Source of the DNA: Mya arenaria
Lineage: Eukaryota > Mollusca > Bivalvia > Myida > Myidae
DNA: 64,000 nucleotides
NCBI RefSeq assembly: GCF_026914265.1
Contig: NC_069126.1
Span: 75,519,232-75,583,231, forward strand
Reading direction: 5' to 3'
How positions within the stretch are numbered: the stretch's first letter is position 1; each line of letters begins with the position of its first letter. Below, in pieces: positions 23,165 through 34,709 of the stretch. The position numbers and the translations under genes are program-made. The notes under the pieces are model-generated. The model made no database searches and was not told the origin of the DNA. It saw only the letters and a list, made by a program, of their open reading frames with translations.

Positions 23165-26100
23165 GTTTAAACATATTTTATTGAGCAAAATTTATCAACA
23201 TTTCAATACAAATACATAATCAAATTTCAGGATTGGAACGGTAGAAATAAACTAATAGAGTTCCTTTCCCTGTTATGATAAATTACAATTAGCATTTGAG
23301 GCGGATACTAGTGATGGAGTTATAATCATATTAATATACAAGCTCATATTAAATGATGTTTAAAATTTAGGCAATTGAATGATAGACGTTAAATGCAAAA
23401 ACATTTATTGTAGAAAAAAACAACAACTTTATTCTAAATTAATCAAATGTATTGAGGTAGAAAAAAATATAGTATGAGAAAGAACGAAGAAGAAAAGAAT
23501 GAGAGGCAAAGTAAAAGATTTGTGAGTGTTGGTGGTTTGAGTCGATCACTGGCTTTCAAATCTTTTTGACAAATAAATAAAACGATGAACTGCATCAAAC
23601 AGAGTATTATTTTGCTCTTCAGTCAGTGTGTCACACCATATAGTAAGTAACGGAGGGTAACTTCAGTTAGAGATTGAACAGTATTAAACATATTTTGCCT
23701 TAGTTCAGTAAAGAGAGGACAAATAAAGAGATAGTGGTATGTAGTGTCCTGTCTTCCACACATGCAAAATGGTGAGGGAACAATATTTTTAACATAGAGA
23801 TGGTGATTCAGGGAACTACAATCGTTGCGTAGGCGAGTGTGCAGGACCTGAAGCCGGCGTTTCCCGTAATAAAATATTCTAAGTGTTTTGGGCTTATCAG
23901 AATAGAGGTATGATTTAAAACTAACGATATTGTTTATAGCCTTTGCGTCAACTGGAAGAGAATTCCATGCAGATATTGTAGAAGGAAGGAATGAATTCAT
24001 AAACAAAGATGTGCGGGCTCGGAAACTAGATATATTGGATGAATTTCTAAGTGTTCTTGATGAAGCTTGTCCTACTGTCTGGGGAACCAAAACCGACAAG
24101 TAATCTGGCGTAAAACCATTTTTCATTTTAAAGAAGAGAAGAAGTTTGTGTTTCTCGCGTCTAGTACTTAAAGTTTCCCAACCAGATTCAATTTGTAGTA
24201 AATGCAGAGAAACAAATCTAGTACAACCAGTAACTATACGTGCACATTCGTTTTGTATTTTATCCAGTTCGTCATTTTCGTATTGTGTATAATTATCCCA
24301 GATAGCATCTGCATACTCCAAGATAGGCCTAATAAAGGAAAGAAATATTACCTCCAGAGACCGCCTATCAAGGAGATAACGAAGACGTTTCATTATATTA
24401 ACTCTGGACCAGGCTTTATCTTTGATAAAGTTAATATGAGCATGCCAACTGCAATCATCAGAGAGAAAAATGCCAAGGTGTTTGTGAGATTCAACAGAAG
24501 GAATAGCTGTGTCGAACATATTCACTGGTGGGTGAATGGGTTTATTTCTTTTACGAGATATGACCATTGATTCTGATTTTGATGGATTGAACTTAACGAG
24601 CCATTTGTCGGCCCAGAGAGATATTTTGTTAATATCATTCTGTAGTTTTAAGGCTGTAGACTGAGGGGAGTCGACAATAACAAAGAGACTCGTATCATCC
24701 GCAAAAAGGTTTATATTTGAATCAACCTCCTTAACAATATCATTGATGTATACGAGGAACAAAAGAGGACCTAGAATTGATCCCTGTGGGACTCCAGCTT
24801 TAATCTCAGATAATGAGGAAGTAGCTCCTGGAATTACAACGCGCTGAGACCTATTTCCTAAGTAATTGGAAAACCAAGACAGTATACGACCAGAAAGTCC
24901 TGCTAGTTCAAGTTTGTACAATAGACCACGATGCCAAACCTTATCAAAGGCTTTACTTATATCGAAAAAGACAACTCTTATTTCAAGTCCATCGTCGAGA
25001 GCTTGACAAAATGTATTATAGAGATAAGTTAACTGGTTAACAGTAGAGTCACCGGGCATAAAACCTGATTGGAAACTGGTAAAGAAGTGTGAATCACGAA
25101 GAAAATTAAATACATGTTTAAATACAATTCTTTCAAAGACCTTTTCCATTGTATTAAGAAGAGAGATTGGGCGATAGTTAGAGGGGTTTGAAGGATCACC
25201 TTTTTTGAAGACGGCGCAGACATTTGAACATTTCCACTCTAATGGCATAACCGAAGAATTAAGCGAAACATTAAACAATTCACATAAAGGTTGGCTAAGT
25301 TGGACAGATGCTTCACGTAGGATACGATTATTAATGCCATCTGGGCCCGATGCTTTACCTGTCTTGAGACAATTAATTGCATCCTCAACCTCAGATGGTA
25401 AAATGATTAAGGATTCTAGTTTCCCTTGTTCAGCTCTAATTTCGTGTTGGGGAACAGCTTGACTAGAGTCGTCAACGTATGTTTGGCGGACAAAAAAGTC
25501 ATTGAGAATATCCGCCTTATGTTGTTCATCCGTAACAAGTTCAGCATCAAGTGGATTGACTAGTGACGGAATGCCCCTTGATGTTGTCGGAGTAATGAAT
25601 GATTTTAAAGTTTTCCACCAGTCCTTTGAACTGAGCTCACTGGATTTGAGATTCGAAGCAAGTTTATCAAAATAAAGTGATTTAGAACTACGGACGAGAG
25701 CAACTACTTCGTTTCGCAAGCTGCGGAACCTTGTCCAATGTGTCGGATTATTTGAGCGTTTAGCTTTTCTAAAGGCACGTTTTCGTTGCCGGATTTTTAA
25801 TTTAATTCTAGCGTTCATCCAAGGAGGTTCATTTGGATAAATATTTACTACCTTGCTTGGAATACAACTGCCGGCAATATCAGTAATAGTTCGTGTTAGA
25901 TTAGAGGTAAACAGATCTACATTAGCATTTCTAACAGTTGTCCAATCAGTATCCGAAAGCTTCTGTCGTAATTGTACATAATTGCCAATATCATATTTCC
26001 ATACTTTACGACGAGAGAACTTCTTTACTGATTTTTGGTATCTACAAATTCCAAATACAGGGCAATGAAATCGAATGTTTTGCTCGAGAAAAGGCTCACC

Positions 26101-26400
26101 AACACCACTATGGACAAGAGAGTTTGAGTTAGAGACGAATAAGAGGTCAATAATTGAGGACGAATGCTCAGTAAAATGTGTTGGTTCTGAGATACATTGC
26201 TCAAAGCCAAACTGCTGTGACAGAGAATGAATCTTACGCCCTGAATTATTAACTTGAATGTTAAGATTGAAATCACCTGTTACAATAATATCATCAATAC
26301 CGCTTTCTCTCGCCAAACCTATTGAGTTTTCAATTGTCTTTCTTGCCTTCATGCCTTGGGGTTTCTTACATTTCGCTATTTGTCAAATATTCCATCCGAT
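23165..26400 (-). mobile_element. 5'-truncated LINE (Jockey/CR1-like) with long open reverse transcriptase frame
   Basis: A 909-codon minus-strand frame (23623-26352) begins inside an apurinic-type endonuclease domain (V-T-G-D-F-N-L-N near residue 26), then holds a complete non-LTR reverse transcriptase: NYRPISLLNTMEKVFERI, DISKAFDKVWH, AGVPQGSILGPLLFLVY and the catalytic F-A-D-D near the middle, followed by a C-terminal cysteine/histidine motif (C-x-C-G...H-x4-C). Upstream of the first Met the frame meets a stop and the rest of the endonuclease and ORF1 are missing, the usual 5' truncation of LINE insertion. An AATAAA (minus) near 23173 fits the 3' end. Lack of internal stops suggests a recent insertion. 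The clade is judged from motif style only. Confidence 0.85.
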
Positions 26401-26950
26401 AAACGTTCGAGAGAAAAAAATTCAAATTTAAGTTATTGAAGACAAATAAGTTCAAATTTCACGTCTGTTGACCGTTCAAAGGCGGTAATCCCACTATTCA
26501 TTGATACAGCTATGTTGATCCTGGTGTACATAGTCTGTTTGTGGTGTGTGTATGTTGTGTCTCTCGTTAAGTCTAATATGTGCCCTTGCTTGTGCATCAT
26601 CTAAACGGGGCTTATATTTGTTTGTTTTTAAACTTGATTATTTCTTAACATGTTCAACTCATACGATCTAATATTTGAAGATTCTTACGGACGCATCTAT
26701 CTTAAATCTATGAGATTTAAAGCCTTTATCACTAATACTAATGTAGAAAATTATGTGTTAAAATATAACGAAAACCAAAATAACCCTAAGAGTTAAAGAG
26801 CGTACTAAGTTTATTAAACTAAACTAATGTCAGAAACGCATGTAAATCATAAAAACACATATCAGATAACATGTTGAGGTTTAACAGTATTGCCTACTTA
26901 AATCAGTATTGAAACAATAAGTACTCGTAATATGTTAAACAGAAAGTGGA
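26401..26950. other. Intergenic DNA upstream of small gene D
   Basis: Holds one member of a second short repeat type (26519-26640, listed separately) and no gene. Confidence 0.5.
26519..26640 (+). repeat. Second short repeat type (CTAAACGGGG), copy a
   Basis: A GT-rich head (GTGGTGTGTGTATGTTGTGT) is followed by TGTGCATCATCTAAACGGGG and CTTATATTTG. The second half recurs at about 46262 (GTGCCTCTAAACGGGGTTTA) and, inverted, near 48340; the GT-rich head plus ATTGTGCCTCT recurs near 60020-60090. It is probably a short interspersed element; ends are not defined. Confidence 0.45.
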
Positions 26951-26958
26951 TCGCGTTT

Positions 26959-26965
26959 TATAAAA
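26959..26965 (+). promoter_or_regulatory. TATA box of small gene D
   Basis: TATAAAA lies about 90-96 bases upstream of the start codon at 27055, matching the layout of genes A and C. Confidence 0.5.
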
Positions 26966-27054
26966 TCAATACGTAAAAAAACGTAAATAAACAAATCACA
27001 TTTTATGTCGTATATTCCTTATCACAAGGACGAGACATTAATCAGTAAGAGAAA

Positions 27055-28035
27055 ATGGATCATATTGTTTATCGTCAAAAGGTTTGTATAGTTATGATTT
27101 TTAATGAAGTATATCATAATATGATATTCTTGAATCAATGAAATAAAGATCTTACGTTCATAGTAGGTTAATAAGTGTGTATATAAATGTATGTATGAAT
27201 ATATATGTCACTTTTGTTTTCTTTGTAGAGACTGGACGCATGGGCAGGTAGATTCAGTGAACAAGAGAAAGGTTTGTTTATGCCAAAAATAGGATTATTT
27301 ACTTTTCAAGCAACTTATGAATGCAAACTGCCTTTCAATTGCCTATTTCTCACTCGATACAAATATTGTATGTCTGTACGTAGGATGTAAAATAACTTCA
27401 TGTTAATTTAAATAAAAATTATTCTTTTATTTAATTCGATGGTAATCGTCACCTATGCATAATTTCTTAATATTTACGTCGATCTTGTTGTTCCAATATC
27501 AATATGAAAAACTACAGAAACAAGTCCAGTTATCGAATGCTTAAAAAAATAAACACCTTTCAATGGCACAGAGTAAACGCCAATGACATAGAGCAGAAAA
27601 ACAAACTTAAGGATTGTTAGAACGGTCAGTTTAATGTACATTTATTTGGGATTTAAACTAGAGTGTGTGCACAATCTCACTCTTAACCAACTATCCCGAA
27701 TAAAACACACTTATGCTATTGGCTGAAAATTCAGTATAAACAAAAAGCCTCAAAGTCTTTTAAACCGTGTACTTGATTACAAAGAACTTTAAATCAGTTT
27801 GCATTGTGCTTCAATAACACTTTCTTATCCTGCAGCTCGTTTGGAGGAGGATGGATGGTTCACACCTGTATTGATTGGATGCGGGGCCATACTGTTGATC
27901 ATCACCATTATTTTCCTACTACGCCGCCTATGGAAAAGGTGCCACAAAAACTCTAGGCTGACATCTGTGCCATTCAAACCCCTCAAATCGATTGAAATAC
28001 AAGGATTAGTTGTGGTTCCGGTCGAGAAAGTTTAG
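27055..28035 (+). CDS. Small single-pass membrane protein D
   Basis: Exons 27055-27081, 27229-27271 and 27836-28035 encode 89 residues. Exon 1 is MDHIVYRQK, exon 2 RLDAWAGRFSEQEK, and exon 3 an acidic linker (ARLEEDGW), a membrane helix (VLIGCGAILLIITIIFLL), a basic patch (RRLWKRCHK) and a tail with SVPFKPLKS and the end VEKV. It is the close tandem paralog of C (same exon lengths, same phases, helix almost identical), while introns are dissimilar and intron 2 carries an ACTACAG repeat. Conservation of helix, SVPFKPLKS and the C-terminus against divergence elsewhere points to purifying selection. Poly(A) signal AATAAA at 28581. No signal peptide. Function unknown. Confidence 0.9.
27504..27710 (+). 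repeat. ACTACAG repeat family, copy 4 (in intron 2 of gene D)
   Basis: Starts ATGAAAAACTACAGAAACAA, keeps AATGGCACAGAGTAAACGCC and GACATAGAG, then the AACGGTCAG and GGGATTTAAACTAG blocks also seen in copy 1. An internal stretch is shorter than in copies 1 and 2. Confidence 0.75.
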
Positions 28036-28599
28036 AAGCTTGAAGGAGCTATGTTTTATCATTGTTTGAACACATTATGGCATTATTGTTTCCTACATTG
28101 TAACGGAATCTACAAAGAACTGTACAGTTATATCGGTGCATTTTGTGGAATCATTACTCTAATTCAGTTCATAAATCACCATATTTGCAAAACCAAGTGT
28201 TATGCACCTAGCGTTCGTATATTCGTATATCGTTCGTGTATGCTGCGAGATAAGGAGGTGATCGCAATGAATAATATGCTTGTCTACCGGTGAATTTATA
28301 AAAGATGCACTTGTATAACCTTGAGAGAAAATGAGATACCATGTATGATTTTGTGTGCAAAGGTAAATTTAATGTATGCTTAGGGATAAAATCTCAATCG
28401 TTATCTTGTGCACCTTTTGCTGTGTAGATGTGACCATTTGTTTATATGAGTATGCATGATATTATATTTGGTTCTGTTGTACATGCATGCACGTTCGCAG
28501 GTGTGAACTTCAATGTTTTTATTATTTGTTTTAGATTTACATCAAATGAATGTGCATAACTTTTACCATTTGCTGTTTCGAATAAATATCATTTTGATT

Positions 28600-31500
28600 G
28601 TGTTTCTCTTCCTTTATAAATTCTAATCAAGATGTTTATTCTGACGTGTTGGTGGACAGACTGTTTCGATGCTTTGGTCATTACGTGGATAGGTAGCATT
28701 TCATATTAGTATTGAAGAAACATGCGGTGGTAATACTAATTATTATCGTTCATGCTTAAGTGTAAATGCTAGTTTAAATGCTAGTTATTCACATTTTGAC
28801 TTTGACTCTAAAATCGCAATCTTGGCGACTTACTCTCCTGCGAGTTGAAACATTATGTGTATTCAGTATGAATTCATTTCGACATCTTATGTATAAACGT
28901 TTTTGTTTTTTTTTTAATTTGGCTTTAATTATACAAACAATCAAATTCAGATAAATGATGGTTGCCTTAAATGTACATTATAAAATAGTTTCCCTAGTAC
29001 ATATCGACAATATCAAAATTGGCTTAGCTTTAATTAAGTTATGAAATGTAAACTGACAAACAGATTTTCAGAACAATTCACAGAACTATTTAACACTGAA
29101 ACAAAATAATGGAGTAGGTTTGACTGCCAACGTATGTTACGGGATGTAAAATTAACTACCACAATAATTTGATCAATAATTAATCGCCATTCCACGTTAT
29201 TTATACACTAATTGCTAAAATTATTCAACCTCATTTCGGTTTTTCTATATTACGTGTTGGAATTGAACATATTTTTAAATACACTGACAGTGTTTAATAT
29301 GTGTTTTTGTGTGTAAACCCTATAATCACGTTTAATTCCTCGGTTCCATGACAATATAACCATTCCAAGAACAATCATGAATACGAACTCGAACTTGACA
29401 CGGACAATTGTATCTAAGATTATATTAACATAATTAAATAATGATATCTAGCAAATGTGAGGACCAACTTAATCATATCTATATGTGCAATGAGTTTAAT
29501 TGTTCCGTTTGGAACCTGTACATAGTTTCGATTAACCATCGTGTTAACAATCGAAATGTCTTCTTCGAAAACAAAATACAGCTGGATTTCAAAATCGTTT
29601 TGTCTGTCTATCCATCTTTATTTTATTTCTGAAAATACTGTTGAGGGAGCGTAGGGTGAATTGTGTGTATATAGAAGTATGGCCGTACCAAATCCATTCT
29701 ACGTATAGTGTCAGGTCCCAACTAAAAAAGAAGAAAAAACAATTGTCAAGAACAAATAAAAATGAACATACACAATAACTCAACCACTTTTAAAACAAGC
29801 ACTCAAAATATCCAGGAATTTACAAATAAAGGACAAACATATACAACTTTAAGTTCATAAAGTACTAAAGATAAATATTTTACCATGGTAAATATTACAC
29901 TGATAAACTAATTACTTTATTATATTTTTTAATGAATGCTTTTATTTCTATATTTTAATTTTTCTGTTGGTTGCATTAAGTCCAAAACTTTTATTCAGAC
30001 GGCGCGAAGCTCTAATTAATTGGGCATTGCCTTATTTAAGAAACGTTTCCACTTTTAAAAGCAAAACCGCCGGGATCCCATTATCATGATTCCCTATTGT
30101 GTACGAATAGTGCGGGCTCGTAATTATGAATAAACTATTTACTACACGTGTCTACAGGTAGAGGTATGTTGATGCGTTTGTGGTGTGTTTATATGTGTAA
30201 TATCCCTGTCTCAGCCGAGTTTCCTTGCGGAATGGTTTTCCCGTTTACAAATAGCGCGGAATGTTTTTTTTCCTAAACAATCGTTTCAGACTAAAATGTT
30301 AGTAAGCGTTTAACCAACTGTCATTTTCAGCATTGTTCAAGTGCTTTTAAAACTAAAAAAAATCTTTTCAGCAACCAATAGTTTGCGCCTTTTAGCAAAA
30401 GTTTTGAATGCATCATAAAATCATTCATTAGTTGAAACATACATACCTTTTTAAAGTTTTCGTGATTCCTGATACCGTTGAGACAAACGCTACAGTATGA
30501 AAGTTACGCGACACATAAATTTAACATCTGCTGTTCATGATGACCGAAGCGTGTGAAATTTCCATGTTTTGGTTATATACTAGACGATATTTATATCATC
30601 ACAAACTTAATAACTGGCGCCTTGTGTCCACTGGCTTGCATAATACAATTAATTGTGATAACCCTCTATAGGTTCTTTACTTTTGGCCAGGCATTCTGCG
30701 GTACGTTAAAACGTGAAAGTGTGGAAACGACCACGCATTTTTGCATTATTTGAACCGAAAGATGAAATTTCTACACTTATTATAACGAACTACCGGATTA
30801 AAATTGGAGCGGAAATGCCAACTTTTGTTGCCCTGAAAGGGACGTGTTTTAATAAACATGGACGCAGAAAGCTTGGTCTCTATAATTCCAATCAGGAGAG
30901 AAAACACGTATTTGTCGTCCTGTCCAGTAAAAACTCGGACCATCCTGTCTATTCTGTAGTACTATGCGAGAGGGGCGAAAACTCGTCAAAGTGAATATCG
31001 ACAATGCGGCTAGGTTGCCTGATCTTGGTTAATATTGGCAAAATGCTGAAGTAATTGACTATACTACAGAAGATGATGACGCTCGACTACAATACATACA
31101 ATGAAGTATTAGGTTTGTTTTACGACTAAAAATGCTTATGATAAAAGATGAAACGTACAGGGATAGTCCAATATGATTATATTTTAAATCTATTATGATT
31201 GATAGTTTTACTTGCAGATTCAAGTAGTGTTGACCTTTTTTTGAAAAAAAAAACCATAAGTCAAACATGGAGGGTCATTAATCAGTAGTCTTCCTTCACA
31301 AATGTTAATGTGATCTTAACGTTCACACACGCAAGTTACTAAATACGATAATGGTGATGTTTCAACAAATGGAAAACGACTGTCGGTTGTATCTAATGAT
31401 CTAAGATCTGGTGTGAGGAGAAACACAAATGTTTATTTCTGGATTCCCGGCCTACCCTAGTGCGTTCAGCCCGTCGACTATTTTTTCACCTTTTGAATAT

Positions 31501-33660
31501 ATATATTTTGAAGTTTCTTGCTTCGGAAATCACGTATACATCAACAATCCATGTATTGTGTATAAGGCGCTCTATTTAAAATTACTACCAGATGACAATA
31601 GTTTTAAGTGTTACCATGATATCCAGACACAATTGTATGTTAAAATTAAAAGAATAGACATAGCTATGTTATGTTCAGTGGGCATTGAAGTAGGATGTAA
31701 TAATATTTTTTACAATTTTTTTTTAGTCCAAGACCATAGCAACCACATTTGTCATAAAAAGGCTTTCCTTATTATTATGTTTCCACATATTAAGTTTAAT
31801 TTCAATTATTTTAAGATACGTTCGAAGCAATAGCAATTGTTTTCTTTGTCTCACAACAATGGTTAATGTCATCGATCAAACCTCACTCCTCTCTAAGTAA
31901 ATACTTAGCTTTAAAAATGAGTTGATATCGCACAATCCAGTTTGCCGGATGAAAGGAAACTGATGTTGCCATTTTAGCGACAATATTTATCCAACACACA
32001 TTTAAAACAACTTTCAACATTGCCTTTTATCCACAAACAAAGTTTAATGAAAGTAGTTTTCAAAGACCTTTTAGTGATGTCCAGGTCCGGTTAAACTGTG
32101 ATATTTTCTTTGTGAGATAGGTCTGAATGCACGTGCAATTTCTCTCTAATGGGTCTCTATTAACAAAGCTACAAAAATTCATGACCGTAGCTTTAACACT
32201 CTTTGAGATATGCCAAGCTACACTTAACATTTGGTTTTTTCAATTCCTTCTGGCCATATCAAAAACATCAACAACCACAACAGCAACAACAACAATAACA
32301 GCAAATATTTTGTCCGACGAAAAAAACATCTTAAGGATAACTTTACATCACAACGAAAGTACAAGAGCCTCTCTTTCAGAAAGATCTAAAATACCATATT
32401 CAACCAATTCACATACTTTGAAAAGTGATTGATTCAAACATAATAATTCTTAGTAAATATTTCATCTGTTGCAAGTGGATCGCGTTGTTTTTGAGGTAAA
32501 GGTTTAAAAAATCTCAGTAGTATAATCCTATCTTAGAATAGACGTGTAAGCAATGTATTTCTCAGTTAATCTTCAAAACGCTTATCGAAATCGATAACAA
32601 TATTGCTGAGTTTCTCAGCAGCAAACATAGTACTGCACCGGTTGCATTGCATGCTGAATGCCCCTTGTATTATTTCGAACTCTAAAGCTCACTTTTGAAC
32701 AATCGTATTTAAAATGGTAATATAATGAAACGAAATAGTTTTTAAACTTTACTGTTTTATTCGATATATGATTAAGTTTGGTATTGTTTTAAGACAAACA
32801 CAATAACTTACAAGTACACTATATTCTAGATAATTCCGATGGGACAAAGATTATGTCTCACCTAATTCTGTTTATCGTAGTATCCTTTCTTTGTCTGCAG
32901 TCGAGCACAGTAATAGTTTATCACTGTTTAGCACACTGACGTCAAATGATATTGTATGCGATAATGAGAAATACAAATATAGAATAGAAAAATGAAAATA
33001 GTTTGCTTTAAGATGTGACATATTACAAGTTACAACGAAGGTTCAAACATGAACTTCTCCTAGATTTTAACATCATTAGACACAATGGGTCATTTTATCA
33101 ATGAACGTATCGTGCTCTCCAGTTTTTTAATTTTATGTTTGGTCGTAAAAGGATAGGTATTTATAGAAAACAAATGACAGGAGATATAAGACTAAGTTTT
33201 ATTTGAACTATAAGCGATTATTGCAAGCGTGAGTTACATTACCTCTTCCTTATAATATATTGTTGTACACTCGTTGCGTAGATTGCCCAATATAGAACAA
33301 GTTATCATAAAGATCGTGTGCCCGTCCGTCTGGGCTATGGGACCCTCTTATTAGCGCTCGTACGATCGCTTTCGAAAGAGTCAACCAAAACAAAACGAGT
33401 GATTAAGAAGTAAATTGTTTTATTCATGTTTTAATGTCTGTGTTTTAAATTTCGATTCTATTAGCGACCTTAACACAATCCTTGCTGAACATCTTACGAT
33501 GTGTTGTCCAACGTTTTTTGATAAGATGACCAAAATATCCTATTCATTTAAAGTAAACTTGCAGCTGCAGCATTGTTCTTGTCTCTTTTCATTGGCGTCA
33601 TTTAAATGTTATTCCTTATAATCACTAAACCAAGCATATTATTTCGTTAAACACAATACG
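28600..33660. other. Gene-poor 5-kb stretch between the small-gene array and R1
   Basis: No gene, RNA or mobile element that I can support. Open frames at 30713-30994 (93 codons, plus) and 31429-31833 (134 codons, plus, very AT-rich) show no domain. A GT-rich stretch at about 30150-30220 weakly recalls the second short repeat type. Confidence 0.45.
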
Positions 33661-33796
33661 AATGAATTTATTAGTAAATCGCTCCTCAGAAATGTAGTTG
33701 CAACCAAATTAAAAGCGTCAATAGCGATGTCTAAGTAACATTTTACCTTACAAACACCTAAATCTTCAACTCAAACTCAAAATATTCTCTAAAATG

Positions 33797-34709
33797 TCAC
33801 ATTTTCCAAGGCTTAGAATGCATTACACGACCATCTTGCGACGTTAACGTTGTAAACCTCTCTAATCTTGGCATGTCGTGATTTACCCTCGCATCTTCAT
33901 AAGACTTCATTTCCAGGACACCAGTTGAGCTATAAGGCCGTTCCGTTGCAGCGGAGAAGTCTGACAGTACCACGTGTTTTCCCGTAGATGCTCTGTTGAA
34001 AAACACAGTTCAATAAATGATATATCGATGTTAGATTTTGTTACACTAATGTGTGGATACTATTTTAGGTTTTAATATCTAAAGACAATGATGTTATCAC
34101 ATAATAAAATGTGAGAAGAAAGCAAAAATGTTCTAGCCCTTTCATTTGCCTTTTTTTATCAATATTCTTTTGCAAACATTATTGTACGATCTTCAAATAA
34201 GGTGATTAACTATGCACGAAACATTTACAATACAATACCAATTTGCTCTTTAAACCACTCAGCATTGATATCAAAATAATATGAATGAGAATATGCCTGT
34301 ACTGTTCGAATGTTCAGTGAACAGTTCATTGGGGGGTTACAATTAGCTTGCTGATACCCAACTTCAAATGTATACCATCATTCTTGAATTACATCCTTCT
34401 TAAACATATACAAACACAATGAAAACTACAGCGACATGCCCAGTAGACAAAAATTCAAATATGAACTCTGTTTAGAAGTATTTTAGCTCTGTAGGTTAAC
34501 TAACCTGTATCGTCGGTAAATAAACGCTACCGCGACTAACACAAAGAGCCCAACACTGCAGCCAACTGCGATTCCTGTTACTGAAGGATAAGCGTAAAGT
34601 TATGAACATGTACAATAGATATGGACTACAAATTGCAATTTTTTTAAAAATTCAAAAAGATATAAATAATTACCTTTTGCCTCATTCACATTTGATTCTT
34701 CTTTTGCGA
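33797..34709 (-). CDS. R1 exons 25-27: juxtamembrane segment, membrane helix, cytoplasmic tail
   Basis: Exon 25 (34674-34709) is a 12-codon juxtamembrane piece (VAKEESNVNEAK). Exon 26 (34505-34580) encodes the helix AVGCSVGLFVLVAVAFIY followed by R-R-Y-R as stop-transfer. Exon 27 (33797-33992) is the cytoplasmic tail, ending in the stop codon at 33797. The tail holds several Ser/Thr/Tyr residues (RPYSSTG, KSYEDAR) but no ITAM, ITIM or kinase domain that I recognise. Together they make R1 a type I membrane protein. Confidence 0.88.

Noticed and set aside
22834-23170. Two overlapping plus-strand frames of 77 and 103 codons
   Set aside because: Mutually overlapping in different frames, no recognisable motif, next to repeats.
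24202-24570. 122-codon plus-strand frame with a hydrophobic start
   Set aside because: It is antisense to the LINE reverse transcriptase frame and shows no domain.
31429-31833. 134-codon plus-strand frame
   Set aside because: Very AT-rich, with no domain, splice context or promoter; likely chance.
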